From: Actinotignum schaalii FB123-CNA-2
GTDB lineage: Bacteria > Actinomycetota > Actinomycetes > Actinomycetales > Actinomycetaceae
Direction: 5' to 3'
DNA: 64,000 bases
Assembly (NCBI RefSeq): GCF_000411135.1
Contig: NZ_KE150262.1
Span: 1,090,824 to 1,154,823 of the forward strand
Shown piece by piece: positions 1 to 9,377 of the stretch; the stretch's first letter is position 1, and each line of letters opens with the position of its first letter. The notes below the pieces were generated by a model. That model did no database searches. It saw only the letters and a list, made by a program, of their open reading frames with translations, and was not told the origin of the DNA. A program made the translations under genes and the position numbers.

Positions 1-188
1 GACACCCTGCGGGAACTGTGTGGATCGCGGTGAGTGCACGTGGAGGCGCGCAGGTGGCGCGCGAACTTCATATTGCCGGGGGGCGTAGCGACGTACGGAG
101 CGGGGCGGTGCGCGGCGCCGTCGAACTTCTTGACGCGTTTTTGCACGACGGCGCAACCGATCAGGGCGCCGAGTCAGCTGTGTCCTGA
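1..188 (+). CDS. cinA: CinA C-terminal domain protein (3' end only)
   Basis: The frame beginning at base 3 is open to TGA at 186-188 and encodes HPAGTVWIAVSARGG, then ARELHIAGGRSDVR and VELLDAFL. These match the end of the CinA C-terminal (nicotinamide-nucleotide amidase) domain, which deamidates NMN in pyridine nucleotide salvage. The motif GTVWIAV and the following RxxVR helix are typical of the family. The start lies outside the window. Position just before a ClgR-type regulator and recA is the usual actinobacterial pgsA-cinA-clgR-recA order, which supports the call. Only about 61 residues are visible, so full-length domain content cannot be judged. Confidence 0.8.
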   Translation, partial: HPAGTVWIAVSARGGAQVARELHIAGGRSDVRSGAVRGAVELLDAFLHDGATDQGAESAVS

Positions 189-232
189 CTAACTCCTGTT
201 CGCTCCCAGTAAATCTTCAGATTCACCTGGCT

Positions 233-271
233 TAATATTTGTGGAACCTTTTGATGGCCTCGTGCCACGAG
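233..271 (+). promoter_or_regulatory. Possible clgR promoter and small dyad
   Basis: A good -10 hexamer TAATAT lies at 233-238 without an obvious -35. Downstream at 259-271 is a 13-base dyad with arms CTCGTG and CACGAG around a single base. The dyad could be an operator for the HTH protein that follows, but nothing in the sequence proves binding. The rest of 189-344 shows no other structure. Confidence 0.3.
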
Positions 272-344
272 CCTGGCACCGGAGGCGATGAAGATGTTTC
301 GCTCTGTGGGGAATAAAAACAGGAAGTAGGCGTTGAGGTTAGTG

Positions 345-725
345 ATGACAATTGATACCCGTACCGGCGTAACCCGGAAGAATGATTTCGTAGTGCGTCC
401 TGAACAGCGCCAACCCGCTCTCCTTCGCGAAGAGATTGGCGAGGTTTTGCGGGCTTACCGGCAACGGCAAGGGCGTACCCTGCGGGAAGTTTCCTCCGAT
501 GCACGTGTATCTCTCGGATATCTCTCCGAAGTTGAACGTGGCCAGAAGGAAGCTTCTTCGGAACTCCTCGCTTCGATTTGCCGGGCGCTCAACGTACCCA
601 TGAGTCACGTGCTGCGCTTGGTTGCCGATCGGATTGACCTGGTTGAAGGTCGCATCCCGGCTCACCTGCGCGTGCCGGAAAGCCCGGCGGAACTCATGCG
701 TGGGGAATTTTCCACTACAAAGTAA
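345..725 (+). CDS. clgR: XRE-family HTH transcriptional regulator, ClgR-like
   Basis: This 126-residue DNA-binding protein has a helix-turn-helix at about residues 27-84, with [20 protein letters not shown] and then [12 protein letters not shown]. Family members next to recA in actinobacteria are ClgR, an activator of clp protease and stress genes. The assignment rests on the HTH sequence and on the cinA-clgR-recA context. ATG at 345 is chosen because GAGG at 335-338 sits six bases before it; an in-frame TTG at 333 is possible. The C-terminal tail is short and polar, as in ClgR. Other XRE regulators cannot be excluded. Confidence 0.75.
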   Translation: MTIDTRTGVTRKNDFVVRPEQRQPALLREEIGEVLRAYRQRQGRTLREVSSDARVSLGYLSEVERGQKEASSELLASICRALNVPMSHVLRLVADRIDLVEGRIPAHLRVPESPAELMRGEFSTTK

Positions 726-889
726 TCCCTGTACACCACGTCGCAAACGGCGCGGTCAAGGTGGCGCACCGCTCGCGAAGCGGGGGCCCTCGGAGCTAGT
801 TTCATAGCTTTGGTTTTCCCTTGATACGCGCCGTTATGCTGTGTTGAGCGCTTCTCGCCAGGCGCGCCTTACCCGCGACCCCACAACAC

Positions 890-1147
890 ATGAAGGAATA
901 TAATCCACCGGTGCGTGAATCTGAATTCTGGCTCAATATTGATCGTGCTTTCCCGCATGGGCGTGGGAGAAGTGCAGCCCAAGATCTCGTTCTTTCCGCC
1001 CTGGGAGATCGGAGCCCGGCCCAAGCCCTTGAAGCTGGGGAAGATCCGCAACGTATCTGGGATGCCGTGTGCGACACGATGGGATTCCCCGATTACTACC
1101 ACTACCTCCATCGGCTCAGCCCGGAAGATTTCGCGGCCCACGAGTAG
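890..1147 (+). CDS. DUF3046 family protein
   Basis: This small 85-residue protein of unknown function matches the DUF3046 pattern: VRESEFW near the start, GRSAAQDLVLSALG in the middle, AQALEAGEDPQRIWDAVCD and a closing F-P-D-Y segment. The family is restricted to actinobacteria and commonly lies between the ClgR-type regulator and recA, as it does here. ATG at 890 is used; GTG at 911 is an alternative that would match the usual short N-terminus. No membrane segment or signal peptide is seen. No function is proposed. Confidence 0.8.
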   Translation: MKEYNPPVRESEFWLNIDRAFPHGRGRSAAQDLVLSALGDRSPAQALEAGEDPQRIWDAVCDTMGFPDYYHYLHRLSPEDFAAHE

Positions 1148-1277
1148 CGGTGCGAGTAACGCGGGTGAAGAACGCCGGGGATTACTCCCACACGTCCCCT
1201 TCTAGAGAAGCATGTGCGTGAAGCATTCGCGAGCTGGGTGTGAATGCAGTGGGTGACACACCTGTTCAATGCGGTAC

Positions 1278-1300
1278 CGAACAACCGTTCGTACTAGAAT
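1278..1300 (+). promoter_or_regulatory. LexA (SOS) box and -10 of recA
   Basis: CGAAC at 1278-1282 and GTTCG at 1287-1291, four bases apart, form a perfect actinobacterial LexA operator (GAAC-N4-GTTC). TAGAAT at 1295-1300 directly follows and fits a -10 box, so LexA would block RNA polymerase. The recA leader is then about 145 bases. A TATACA at 1371-1376 could be a second, downstream promoter. The rest of the 304-base gap 1148-1451 holds only a weak CCTCT/AGAGG hairpin. Confidence 0.85.
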
Positions 1301-1451
1301 GATCCACAGATCCTCAGGCGTCAGCGTTATCCACAAGATTTTCGCAGCGTCTAAGTATGTCGCAGGCCGGATATACAGTGATCTCGAGCCTCTCGGAGAG
1401 GGAGTGTCTCGTCTAGGCCTGATCTGTAGGAAACGTGAGTAAGGATGGGAT

Positions 1452-2624
1452 ATGGCCGCAGCTAAAGCTAGTGCCCGCACCAAAACGGTTGGGCGCCCCA
1501 TGGCGGATGATCGCAAACAGGCAATTGATACCGCTCTGGCGCAAATTGATAAGCAATTCGGTAAGGGATCCGTTATGCGGCTGGGGGACCATGTCCGTCC
1601 CCGGGTGGAAGTCATTCCTACCGGATCTATCGCTCTGGATATCGCCCTCGGTATTGGCGGATTGCCGCGCGGGCGCGTGGTAGAAATTTACGGCCCGGAA
1701 TCTTCGGGTAAAACCACGGTTGCTCTCCATGCTGTTGCCAGTGCGCAGCGCAATGGTGGCATCGCTGCGTTTATCGACGCAGAACACGCACTTGATCCGA
1801 TCTATGCGCGGGCTCTGGGCGTTGATACGGATTCGCTGATTGTCTCCCAGCCGGATACCGGAGAACAGGGCTTGGAAATTGCCGACATGCTCATCCGCTC
1901 CGGCGCGATTGACATCATCGTCATCGATTCCGTGGCAGCCCTTGTTCCCAAGGCGGAAATCGAAGGCGATATGGGTGATTCCCACGTCGGCTTGCAGGCA
2001 CGCCTCATGAGCCAAGCGCTGCGGAAAATGACCGGTGCACTCTCTGCCTCGGGAACCACCGCCATCTTCATTAACCAGCTGCGTGAAAAAATCGGCGTGA
2101 TGTTCGGTAACCCGGAAACCACCACCGGCGGAAAAGCGCTCAAGTTCTATGCTTCCGTTCGCATGGATGTGCGGCGCATTGAAACTCTTAAAAACGGTAG
2201 CGAGCCGGTGGGGAATCGTTGCCGCGTCAAGATCGTCAAGAACAAGATGGCTCCTCCTTTCAAGCAGGCAGAATTTGACCTCATCTACGGTGAGGGAATT
2301 TCCCGGGAGGGAAGCCTTCTCGATGTCGGTGTGGAGTTGAATATTATTCGCAAAGCCGGCGCCTGGTTCACGTATGAGAGTGATCAATTGGGTCAAGGCA
2401 AAGAAAAAGCCCGCCAATTCCTTATGGATAATCCGGATTTGCGTGATGAAATTGAGGATAAAATTCTCCGCAAGGCCGGCCTGCGCGAGGACCCGGAAGA
2501 AGCTAATACTCGCGAAGCCGAAGCTAAAACCGGAGCTGATGGCACTACTCCGGGATCTGGCGGCGCTAAGCAAGGCGCATCGGCGAAAAGTACCGAGAAA
2601 GCCGCGGAAACGGTTGGTTTCTAA
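1452..2624 (+). CDS. recA: Recombinase RecA
   Basis: This is the 390-residue strand-exchange ATPase and LexA co-protease. Walker A GPESSGKT is at residues 81-88. MAW-type segments such as [20 protein letters not shown] and the loop [20 protein letters not shown] are all present. ATG at 1452 is preceded by AAGGAT; a second in-frame ATG at codon 17 (MADDRKQA) is where many RecA proteins begin, but no ribosome site precedes it. No intein interrupts the gene, unlike some mycobacterial RecA. It is followed by recX after about 13 bases and is under the LexA box at 1278-1291. Confidence 0.98.
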   Translation: MAAAKASARTKTVGRPMADDRKQAIDTALAQIDKQFGKGSVMRLGDHVRPRVEVIPTGSIALDIALGIGGLPRGRVVEIYGPESSGKTTVALHAVASAQRNGGIAAFIDAEHALDPIYARALGVDTDSLIVSQPDTGEQGLEIADMLIRSGAIDIIVIDSVAALVPKAEIEGDMGDSHVGLQARLMSQALRKMTGALSASGTTAIFINQLREKIGVMFGNPETTTGGKALKFYASVRMDVRRIETLKNGSEPVGNRCRVKIVKNKMAPPFKQAEFDLIYGEGISREGSLLDVGVELNIIRKAGAWFTYESDQLGQGKEKARQFLMDNPDLRDEIEDKILRKAGLREDPEEANTREAEAKTGADGTTPGSGGAKQGASAKSTEKAAETVGF

Positions 2625-2637
2625 GTAGGTGATCGCG

Positions 2638-3294
2638 ATGGCACACTACTCGGATACCGATACAGGCGATGGTCGATCACGCGCTGCTAGCTACGCGCGT
2701 CGCGGCGCCCGCTCACAGCGTGGCGTTCGGAAGGGGCGTGATCTCGAGTCCTTGAGTGAAGAAGAACAATTACACCGGGCCCGGGATATTGTCTATCGCC
2801 AGCTCGGCATGATGGACCGTTCCCGTTATCAGCTCAGCCAGGCGCTCCACACCCGCCAGGTACCGGAGGTAGTAGCTGAACGGGTACTCCACGAATTTGA
2901 AGTTGCCGGCTATATTGACGATGCCAAGTTTGCACGTGTCCTCACTGCGGTTCGCCGGCGTGATAAAAATGCTTCCCGGCGTGCTATTGCAGCTGAGTTG
3001 CGCCGCAAAGGCGTAGCCGCGGATCTCGTCGAAGAAACGCTCGCGGAAATTAGTCCCGATGCTGAACTTGATTCCGCGGTGCAGCTAGCCGTGAAGAAGT
3101 TGCGTAGCGCCTCCGGGAAACCGGAAACGCTAGCCCAGCGTACGTACGCCATGCTCGCTCGGCGTGGCTTCACAGCCGAGCAATGCGCACAGGCGCTGCG
3201 TCAAGCCCGGGCGCTTCTCCTAGACGAAGGCACCGCGGAAGAAACGGGTGATGACGGGTACGGTTACGCGGCCGAAGGTACGGTGGCAGAGTGA
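2638..3294 (+). CDS. recX: Regulatory protein RecX
   Basis: RecX binds and modulates RecA filaments. The protein (218 residues from this ATG) has the three-helix repeat pattern, with ARDIVYRQLGMMDRSRYQL, then ALHTRQVPEVVAERVLHEFE and the later GVAADLVEETLAEI. AGG at 2626-2628 sits nine bases before ATG 2638, so this start is preferred to the in-frame GTG at 2629. It lies directly after recA and overlaps miaA by four bases (GTGA), so the three genes are probably co-transcribed and SOS-induced. The N-terminal 45 residues are basic and poorly conserved. Confidence 0.93.
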   Translation: MAHYSDTDTGDGRSRAASYARRGARSQRGVRKGRDLESLSEEEQLHRARDIVYRQLGMMDRSRYQLSQALHTRQVPEVVAERVLHEFEVAGYIDDAKFARVLTAVRRRDKNASRRAIAAELRRKGVAADLVEETLAEISPDAELDSAVQLAVKKLRSASGKPETLAQRTYAMLARRGFTAEQCAQALRQARALLLDEGTAEETGDDGYGYAAEGTVAE

Positions 3295-4202
3295 TTATTG
3301 CAGTCGTGGGGCCCACCGCAAGCGGGAAAACATCCGTATCGCTGGAACTCGCAGAATTTTTGGGCGGGCCGGCCAAGGTGGAGATCATCTCCGCCGATGC
3401 TATGCAGCTGTATCGCGGCTTAGATATCGGTACCGCTAAGCTTCCGCTCGCGCAGCGGCGCGGAATTCACCATCATCAAATTGATGAGCTGGATATCGCG
3501 GAAGAAGCTTCGGTTGCGGCCTATCAAAAGCATGCTCGGCAGGATCTAGCTGCTATCATCGCGGCGGGGAAAATCCCCGTGGTGGTGGGAGGCTCTGGGC
3601 TTTACGTATCTGCGCTTCTTGATGAATTGCAGTTCCCCGGGACCGATCCCGCGCTACGTGCTGTGATTACGGAAGAAGCCCGCAGTAATTACCCTCGGCT
3701 CTTGCGGGAGCTGGAGGAACGCGATCCGGAGGCGTATGCCACCATCGATACTCGTAATGAACGCCGGGTCATTCGAGCTCTGGAAGTTATTCGGCTAACG
3801 GGTAAACCCTATACCCCACGTTTTCCGCGCCACACCTCGCACTATGAGGATGTACATATCTTCGCGATCCACCGCGACATAACTGATCTTCATGCCGCGA
3901 TTAACGCACGTGTGGATGAGATGATGAGGGAAGGCCTCCTCGAAGAAACCGCGGACTTGTTGCGCCGCGGCTTGCGAGAAGCCCCTACCGCATCGCGGGC
4001 CACCGGATACCCTCAGGCCATGGCGATCCTGGACGGTAGCCTCAGCCTCGCTGAAGGAACGGAAGAAATCCGTATCGCTACCCGGAAACTTGCGCGTCGG
4101 CAACGCTCGTGGTTCCGGGCCGATCCGCGTCTAACGTGGCTGGAAGCTGATGCGGATACCCCGGTCCAGCTTGCCTCCCGAATCCTCGAGGATCTTGACT
4201 GA
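3291..4202 (+). CDS. miaA: tRNA dimethylallyltransferase MiaA
   Basis: MiaA transfers the dimethylallyl group to A37 of tRNAs reading UNN codons. The 303-residue protein begins IIAVVGPTASGKTSVSLELA with the P-loop at residues 7-14, followed by ISADAMQLYRGLDIGTAK, the substrate loop, and VVGGSGLYVSALL. The GTG start overlaps the recX stop codon, so translational coupling is likely. In many actinobacteria miaB lies between recX and miaA; it is absent here and must be elsewhere if present. Confidence 0.96.
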   Translation: MIIAVVGPTASGKTSVSLELAEFLGGPAKVEIISADAMQLYRGLDIGTAKLPLAQRRGIHHHQIDELDIAEEASVAAYQKHARQDLAAIIAAGKIPVVVGGSGLYVSALLDELQFPGTDPALRAVITEEARSNYPRLLRELEERDPEAYATIDTRNERRVIRALEVIRLTGKPYTPRFPRHTSHYEDVHIFAIHRDITDLHAAINARVDEMMREGLLEETADLLRRGLREAPTASRATGYPQAMAILDGSLSLAEGTEEIRIATRKLARRQRSWFRADPRLTWLEADADTPVQLASRILEDLD

Positions 4203-4269
4203 GGAGGGCGAGGAGTGCCCGTGTCACTACCGGGGTACCTTCTTCGCACCTAGTGGCCAATGCGCATAG

Positions 4270-4869
4270 CTACCGGCGGACATACAGAACCCGGAATCCC
4301 TTGGAGGATCCAATCTTCTCGCACAGATAGCCCTCGCCCGCTATCCAGGTAGCAAGGGAATCCGCACCCAAATTCTTCTGCACAACCAGGTAGGCTTCGC
4401 CATCTGAAGCCAGGCGACCCAGCCAGGTAGCAAGCAACTCATGCAAAGCAGCTTTCCCGATCCGAATAGGAGGATTCGACCAGAGCAACCGAATTGATTT
4501 CTCTCCCAAACACTCCAGGGCCTCGCCGGGGCTAAGCACGTCGCCACGCAAGCCATTGGTTTCAAGGTTGATACGCGTCAATTCACGAGCCCGCTCATTC
4601 ACATCCACCCCGATAACGTGAGGAGTTTCAGTGGCCAAAGCCAAGGTGATCGGCCCCCAGCCGCATCCGAGGTCCACTGCGATTTCACCTGGCTCCAACT
4701 CCGGTTCGGGCACTTTTCGTAAGAGTACCGCGGTTCCTTTATCGAGGCCGTTGCCGGAAAAGACGCCGTCGTCGACCGTAACGGAATAGTCCCGCCCGCG
4801 GATCGTTACCTCCATGGTGCGGGTATTGCTCGCGGTATCCGGGTGCTCTGAAAAGTAGTGCGAAGTCAT
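4270..4869 (-). CDS. Class I SAM-dependent methyltransferase, RsmC/YbiN-like
   Basis: The protein is 199 residues long. It has the SAM-binding glycine motif VDLGCGWGPITLALA at about residues 64-78, the acidic loop IGVDVNERA, and NPPIRIGK, the N-P-P motif used by N-methyltransferases on nucleic acid bases. This resembles the C-terminal half of RsmC (16S rRNA m2G1207), as seen in single-domain actinobacterial homologues. It is convergent with miaA and divergent from hflX. A TAAGCT box ends six bases before the ATG, implying a leaderless mRNA. The exact substrate cannot be read from the sequence. Confidence 0.8.
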   Translation of the reverse strand: MTSHYFSEHPDTASNTRTMEVTIRGRDYSVTVDDGVFSGNGLDKGTAVLLRKVPEPELEPGEIAVDLGCGWGPITLALATETPHVIGVDVNERARELTRINLETNGLRGDVLSPGEALECLGEKSIRLLWSNPPIRIGKAALHELLATWLGRLASDGEAYLVVQKNLGADSLATWIAGEGYLCEKIGSSKGFRVLYVRR

Positions 4870-4875
4870 AACACC

Positions 4876-4881
4876 AGCTTA
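4876..4881 (-). promoter_or_regulatory. -10 box, leaderless methyltransferase gene
   Basis: TAAGCT on the reverse strand ends six bases before the ATG at 4869, and no ribosome-binding site is visible between them. Transcription would begin at or near the A of the start codon. Confidence 0.5.
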
Positions 4882-4976
4882 AACGAGCCGCGGAGAGGAA
4901 GAAAATCGCAAGAAGCGCCGCAGAACACGCATATGCGCCAGGTTACCGGTAGGAAACTTCGGCACAACGTGAGAAA

Positions 4977-6506
4977 ATGAGAGTCCATACGAAGGAGAAC
5001 GTGGCCATTAGCAACGAAGTACATGAACACGAGCACCACGTCGGTGATGTTGATATCTCTACCCGCCGCGGCACGGTGCTCCAAGCCGATACCGTATGGC
5101 AAGCGAGTACGGACAGTATCCACCGCGACCACATCGGCTTTCAGGAAGTGGAAGGCCTAGCCCGCGGTATCGAACGCGAACAAGGTATCGATGTCGAATA
5201 TCGTCAGGTTCGCCTGGAACGAGTCATCCTTGTGGGAGTTTTCGCTGATGACCGTCCCCGGGCCGAAGAATCCCTCCGTGAACTCGCGGCACTAGCTGAT
5301 ACGGCCGGCTCAACGGTACTCGCCGGGGTTATCCAGCGCCGTGCGCTTCCCGACCGTGCTACCTACCTCGGGGCGGGAAAAGCCCGAGAACTCGCCGCGA
5401 TGGTGGAGGCTCAAGAAGCTGATACCGTCATTGTTGATACTGAGCTGGCGCCTTCTCAGCGGCGTGCCCTCGAAGATATCGTCAACGTTAAGGTTATTGA
5501 TCGTACCGCGCTCATCCTTGACATTTTTGCGCGGCATGCCCAATCGAAGGAAGGTAAAGCTCAGGTCGAGCTCGCACAGCTGGAATATCTCCTCCCGCGG
5601 TTGCGCGGTTGGGGTGAATCGATGTCACGCCAGGCCGGTGGGCAGGTGGCCGGCGGTGCAGGAATCGGATCGCGCGGCCCAGGTGAAACTCAGCTGGAAT
5701 TAGATCGACGCCGCATCCGGCAACGCATGGCAAAACTCCGGCGTGATATCAAAAAGATGGCACCGGCCCGCTCCACTCGGCGTGCCGAACGGCGCCGTAC
5801 CGGTATCCCCTCCGTGGTGGTGGTTGGTTACACGAACGCCGGGAAATCCTCGCTGCTCAACCGGCTTACCGGGGCGAATGTTCTGGTGGAAAATGCCCTC
5901 TTCGCCACTCTTGACCCGACTGTACGTAAAGCTATTACCCCGGAAGGGCGCGAATTTACGCTTTCAGATACGGTGGGATTTGTGCGTAATCTTCCCACCC
6001 AGTTGGTCGAAGCTTTCCGCTCCACCCTTGAGGAAGTGGACGGGGCGGATGTCCTCCTCCACGTGGTCGATGCCTCCAATGCGGATCCGGTCGCCCAGGT
6101 CACCGCCGTACATGACGTGCTCGCGGATGTGCCCGGTGCCCGTGATATCCCGGAGATTATTGTGCTCTCCAAAGCCGATATTGCTGATCCGGTAGATCTG
6201 ACCGCACTGCGTTCACGCTACCCGTCCGCTATTGCGGTTTCTTCCCATAGCGGGGTGGGTATCGATGAGTTGCTTGCGCGCATCGAAGAAGAACTGCCCC
6301 ACCCCAATATTGAAATTGATGCCATTATTCCTTTCGAGCGTGGAGATCTCGTCTCGCGGATTCTGGAAGAGGGCGAACTTTTGGACGAGCTCGAGTATCT
6401 GCCAACCGGCACTCGTATCCACGCCCGGGTGCGCGCCAATATTGCTGGGCAGATCGACACCCGCTGGGGTGTCCAAACAGAGGTGTCCAGCAGGATGCGG
6501 GCATGA
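4977..6506 (+). CDS. hflX: GTPase HflX
   Basis: HflX is a ribosome-associated GTPase that splits or rescues ribosomes under stress. The 509-residue protein has the N-terminal HflX domain (RRALPDRATYLGAGKARELA), the linker GGAGIGSRGPGETQLELD, and a G domain with G1 GYTNAGKS at about residues 284-291, G3 DTVGF near 331 and G4 SKAD. An alternative GTG start at 5001 follows AAGGAGA but with very short spacing, so either start may be used. The stop overlaps the helicase start (ATGA at 6503-6506), giving a coupled pair. Confidence 0.95.
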   Translation: MRVHTKENVAISNEVHEHEHHVGDVDISTRRGTVLQADTVWQASTDSIHRDHIGFQEVEGLARGIEREQGIDVEYRQVRLERVILVGVFADDRPRAEESLRELAALADTAGSTVLAGVIQRRALPDRATYLGAGKARELAAMVEAQEADTVIVDTELAPSQRRALEDIVNVKVIDRTALILDIFARHAQSKEGKAQVELAQLEYLLPRLRGWGESMSRQAGGQVAGGAGIGSRGPGETQLELDRRRIRQRMAKLRRDIKKMAPARSTRRAERRRTGIPSVVVVGYTNAGKSSLLNRLTGANVLVENALFATLDPTVRKAITPEGREFTLSDTVGFVRNLPTQLVEAFRSTLEEVDGADVLLHVVDASNADPVAQVTAVHDVLADVPGARDIPEIIVLSKADIADPVDLTALRSRYPSAIAVSSHSGVGIDELLARIEEELPHPNIEIDAIIPFERGDLVSRILEEGELLDELEYLPTGTRIHARVRANIAGQIDTRWGVQTEVSSRMRA

Positions 6507-8443
6507 GGAAAGAACTGACCGAGATCCTCGAGCTGGTGGTCGCGGATCTCGGGGGAGCGGTCCGCGAGGGGCAGAATCGTATGGTCGAGGAGACCGCTAC
6601 CGCTCTGGAGGACTCCTCCCACGTGCTGATTCAAGCCGGGACAGGCACTGGGAAATCTATTGGTTACCTGGTGCCGCTCATGGAATGGTCGGTGCGGACC
6701 GGTCAGCGTGCTGCCGTCTCCACCGCGACCCTTGCTTTGCAGCGCCAAATCGTGGGGCAGGACGCGCCGCGTGTGGCGCGGGCCGTCAGCGCGGTAACCG
6801 GTCATGAACCGCATATTGCCCTGCTCAAAGGCTGGAATAACTACGTGTGTTTGCGCAAGGTCCACGGCGGTTATCCCGAAGATGATGCGCTTGTCAGCCG
6901 CGCCGAAGGTGAATATGGCGCGAGCGCAACCGGTGAAGAAGTCAAGCGCTTGCGTGAATGGGCCGCGGAAACCGAGACCGGGGACCGTGATGACCTTGTC
7001 CCCGGGGTATCCGAGCGGGCCTGGCGCCAGGTGTCCTTGAGTAAACCCGAATGTGTGGGGGTGAAGTGCCCGCTGCGTGACGTGTGTTTTCCGGTGCGGG
7101 CGCGCACCGAAGCCGCCGAGGCGGATATTGTTATCACGAACCACGCCATGCTGGGCGTGCATAGTTCTGGCACCCCGGTACTCCCGGACGTGGATGCTTT
7201 CGTTGTAGACGAGGCTCATGATCTCGCCGACCGTGTCACGAGCCAACTCACGTTTGCGCTCTCGCATGGCGAAATCTCGGGATTGGCGCGCTTGCTGCGC
7301 CGCGAAAAAATCTTGCCCGAGGGGATCGAACGGGCCCGTGACGGCGTCGTCGCCATTATGGATGAACTGGAGGAAGGGCGCCTCACGTGCCTTCCCGCGC
7401 CCCTGCAGGACGCTCTCATGCTGCTGTTGCGTGAATTGCAGCTGGTGGAGAACGACGTCGCAGCTTTGCCCGGCAGTACCGAATCAGATGCCGCGACGAA
7501 AGCCGTGGTACGTCATCGGCTCTCTACCTGCGTCGATATGGTAAGCGCCATGGTGAGTGAGGAGGTGGCAGCCGGCGCTTTGGTCGTGTGGCTTTCCCAC
7601 GATCTGGAGGGGCGTTCGAGTCTGTGCGCGGCGCCTCTCGATGTGTCCGCGCCGTTGGCGGATACGCTTTTCGAGGCCCGCCCCGCGATCCTTACTTCCG
7701 CAACGCTCGCCATCGGTGGGCGTTTTGACCTGGCCGCGCGTCAGATCGGTTTTTCTTATCCGAGCCAGGGACCGTGGCGGGGAATCGACGTCGGATCGCC
7801 ATTCACCTACCATCAGCAGGGCATTCTCTATATTGCGCGCCACCTGCCCGTCCCGGGGAAGGAGGGGTACGGGGAGGAAACTCTGCGTGAACTCGTCGAA
7901 TTGATCGAGGCTTCGGAGGGCGGGGCGCTGTGCCTTTTCACTTCCCGGAAGGCCGCAAACGAGGCTGCGGCTTTCGCTCGCGATCACCTCGATGTACCTA
8001 TTTTGGCGCAGGGCGAAGACCAGCTGCCCACCCTCGTCAAAGATTTCGCCGCGGATCCCCACGCTTCGCTTTTTGGGACGCTTTCGCTGTGGCAGGGTGT
8101 GGATGTTCCCGGTTTGACGTGCCGCTTGGTGACCATTGACCGGATTCCGTTCCCGCGCCCCAATGATGCGCTGGTGCAAGCGCGTTCACGCCGGGCTCAC
8201 GAGCGCGGATATAACGGCTTCATGGAAGTGTCCGCGGCGCATGCTGCTCTATTACTCGCGCAGGGGGCCGGGCGCCTCATCCGCAGTGAGGGTGACCGGG
8301 GTGTGGTGGCGATTCTAGATCCGCGGCTTGTTACCGCGCGTTACGGTGGGTTCTTGCGTGCCTCCCTTCCACATATGTGGGGAACGGACGACGGTGCCGT
8401 GGTGCGTGCGGCCCTGGGGCGGCTCGCGGCTCAAGTCAAGTAG
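6503..8443 (+). CDS. dinG: DinG-family ATP-dependent DNA helicase
   Basis: This is a 646-residue XPD/DinG-type superfamily 2 helicase, 5'-3', expected to need a 4Fe-4S cluster. Walker A AGTGTGKS is near residues 44-51 and the DEAH box VVDEAHDL near 234-241. Between them are the cluster cysteines: one in YVCLRK and three in ECVGVKCPLRDVCF. C-terminal motifs include TSATLAIGG, LFTSRKAANEA, FGTLSLWQGVDVPG and QGAGRLIRSEGDRG. The start overlaps hflX by four bases. No LexA box lies directly upstream. Confidence 0.9.
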   Translation: MRKELTEILELVVADLGGAVREGQNRMVEETATALEDSSHVLIQAGTGTGKSIGYLVPLMEWSVRTGQRAAVSTATLALQRQIVGQDAPRVARAVSAVTGHEPHIALLKGWNNYVCLRKVHGGYPEDDALVSRAEGEYGASATGEEVKRLREWAAETETGDRDDLVPGVSERAWRQVSLSKPECVGVKCPLRDVCFPVRARTEAAEADIVITNHAMLGVHSSGTPVLPDVDAFVVDEAHDLADRVTSQLTFALSHGEISGLARLLRREKILPEGIERARDGVVAIMDELEEGRLTCLPAPLQDALMLLLRELQLVENDVAALPGSTESDAATKAVVRHRLSTCVDMVSAMVSEEVAAGALVVWLSHDLEGRSSLCAAPLDVSAPLADTLFEARPAILTSATLAIGGRFDLAARQIGFSYPSQGPWRGIDVGSPFTYHQQGILYIARHLPVPGKEGYGEETLRELVELIEASEGGALCLFTSRKAANEAAAFARDHLDVPILAQGEDQLPTLVKDFAADPHASLFGTLSLWQGVDVPGLTCRLVTIDRIPFPRPNDALVQARSRRAHERGYNGFMEVSAAHAALLLAQGAGRLIRSEGDRGVVAILDPRLVTARYGGFLRASLPHMWGTDDGAVVRAALGRLAAQVK

Positions 8444-8552
8444 CGTTCCTAGCTGGATGGTAACCCAGCGTGGGCAGTGGGCAGCGGGCTTATGGTACGA
8501 CGACGCGCCCTCGCTCGGTACGGGGTTTGCCAATCGTGGTGCTCCGGTGGCT

Positions 8553-8566
8553 CCCCGAAACCGGGG
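8553..8566. terminator. Weak hairpin between convergent dinG and lexA
   Basis: CCCCG at 8553-8557 and CGGGG at 8562-8566 can pair around a four-base loop, four bases beyond the lexA stop codon. There is no T-run on either side, so intrinsic termination is uncertain. Confidence 0.3.
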
Positions 8567-8570
8567 TTGG

Positions 8571-9278
8571 CTAGAGGGTGCGCAGTACCATAACAACGCG
8601 CCCGAGTACTTCGCTATCATCAGCGGGAATGGGGGAGTAGGCGGGGTTACAAGGAAGTAGCGTAACGTGGCCATCGCGGCGTTGGAGAACTTTTACCGTG
8701 GCCTCGCCATCGATCATGGCGGCAACGATTTCCCCGTTTTCAGCGGTGGGTTGGCGGCGCACCACCACCCAATCCCCATCGCAAATCGCGGCATCAATCA
8801 TCGATTCGCCCTGGACTTTCAGGGTGAAAAGCTCACCAGTTCCCGTCAATTGGCGCGGTAACGGGAAGACATCTTCGATGAGCTCTTCAGCCAGAATCGG
8901 AGCGCCAGCCGCGATCTTCCCGACAACTGGCACATTAATTGCTTCACTAATATCTACCGGGAGGTCAGATTCTAAGCTGGTTCGGTCCGGTTCGCCCACC
9001 GGAAGTAGCCCGCTTCCCCACTCGGAATCACCGCGGGAGCGGCGTGCGTGGGCGAGCCCGGCATCTGTGAGCTCAATCATGCGCGGCCGGCGCGGATTGC
9101 GGGAGATATAGCCCTTTTCCTCAAGTGCATCGAGTTGGTATTTCACTGAAGAAGGGGAGGACATACCCACTTCTTCACCAATTTCCCGCACCGTTGGCGG
9201 GACACGGTGGGTGACGATTCCGTCAATCACAACGTCCAGTATCTCTGCCTGGCGAGCCGTGAGCTGAGGATGATCCAT
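8571..9278 (-). CDS. lexA: SOS repressor LexA
   Basis: LexA represses the SOS genes and cleaves itself when RecA is activated. From the ATG at 9278 it has 235 residues: a winged HTH at 1-70 (RQAEILDVVIDGI, PTVREIGEEVGMSSPSSVK), the cleavage bond Ala124-Gly125 in GKIAAGAP, catalytic Ser159 in GESMIDA and Lys196 in GEATVKV. The reverse-strand ribosome site GGGAG is five bases before ATG 9278, which is preferred over the GTG two codons upstream. The divergent upstream region contains two LexA boxes, so the gene is probably autoregulated. Confidence 0.97.
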   Translation of the reverse strand: MDHPQLTARQAEILDVVIDGIVTHRVPPTVREIGEEVGMSSPSSVKYQLDALEEKGYISRNPRRPRMIELTDAGLAHARRSRGDSEWGSGLLPVGEPDRTSLESDLPVDISEAINVPVVGKIAAGAPILAEELIEDVFPLPRQLTGTGELFTLKVQGESMIDAAICDGDWVVVRRQPTAENGEIVAAMIDGEATVKVLQRRDGHVTLLPCNPAYSPIPADDSEVLGRVVMVLRTL

Positions 9279-9377
9279 ATGCACTCCCGAGCGTTCGTGC
9301 CGAATTTTTTGTCGTAAGGGCGGGTTTGAATAGTTCTACGACGGCGGGGTTCGGAGCGTAACCGAACCACACGGAAT

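Noticed and set aside
201-214. ClgR binding site upstream of clgR (CGCT followed by AG)
   Set aside because: Only half of the expected CGCT...AGCG pattern is present.
1413-2573. Reverse-strand frame of 386 codons opposite recA
   Set aside because: recA motifs are clear on the plus strand; the antisense product has no recognisable domain.
1452-2624. Intein in recA (as in some mycobacteria), and likewise in dnaE
   Set aside because: Both proteins are of normal length with continuous motifs.
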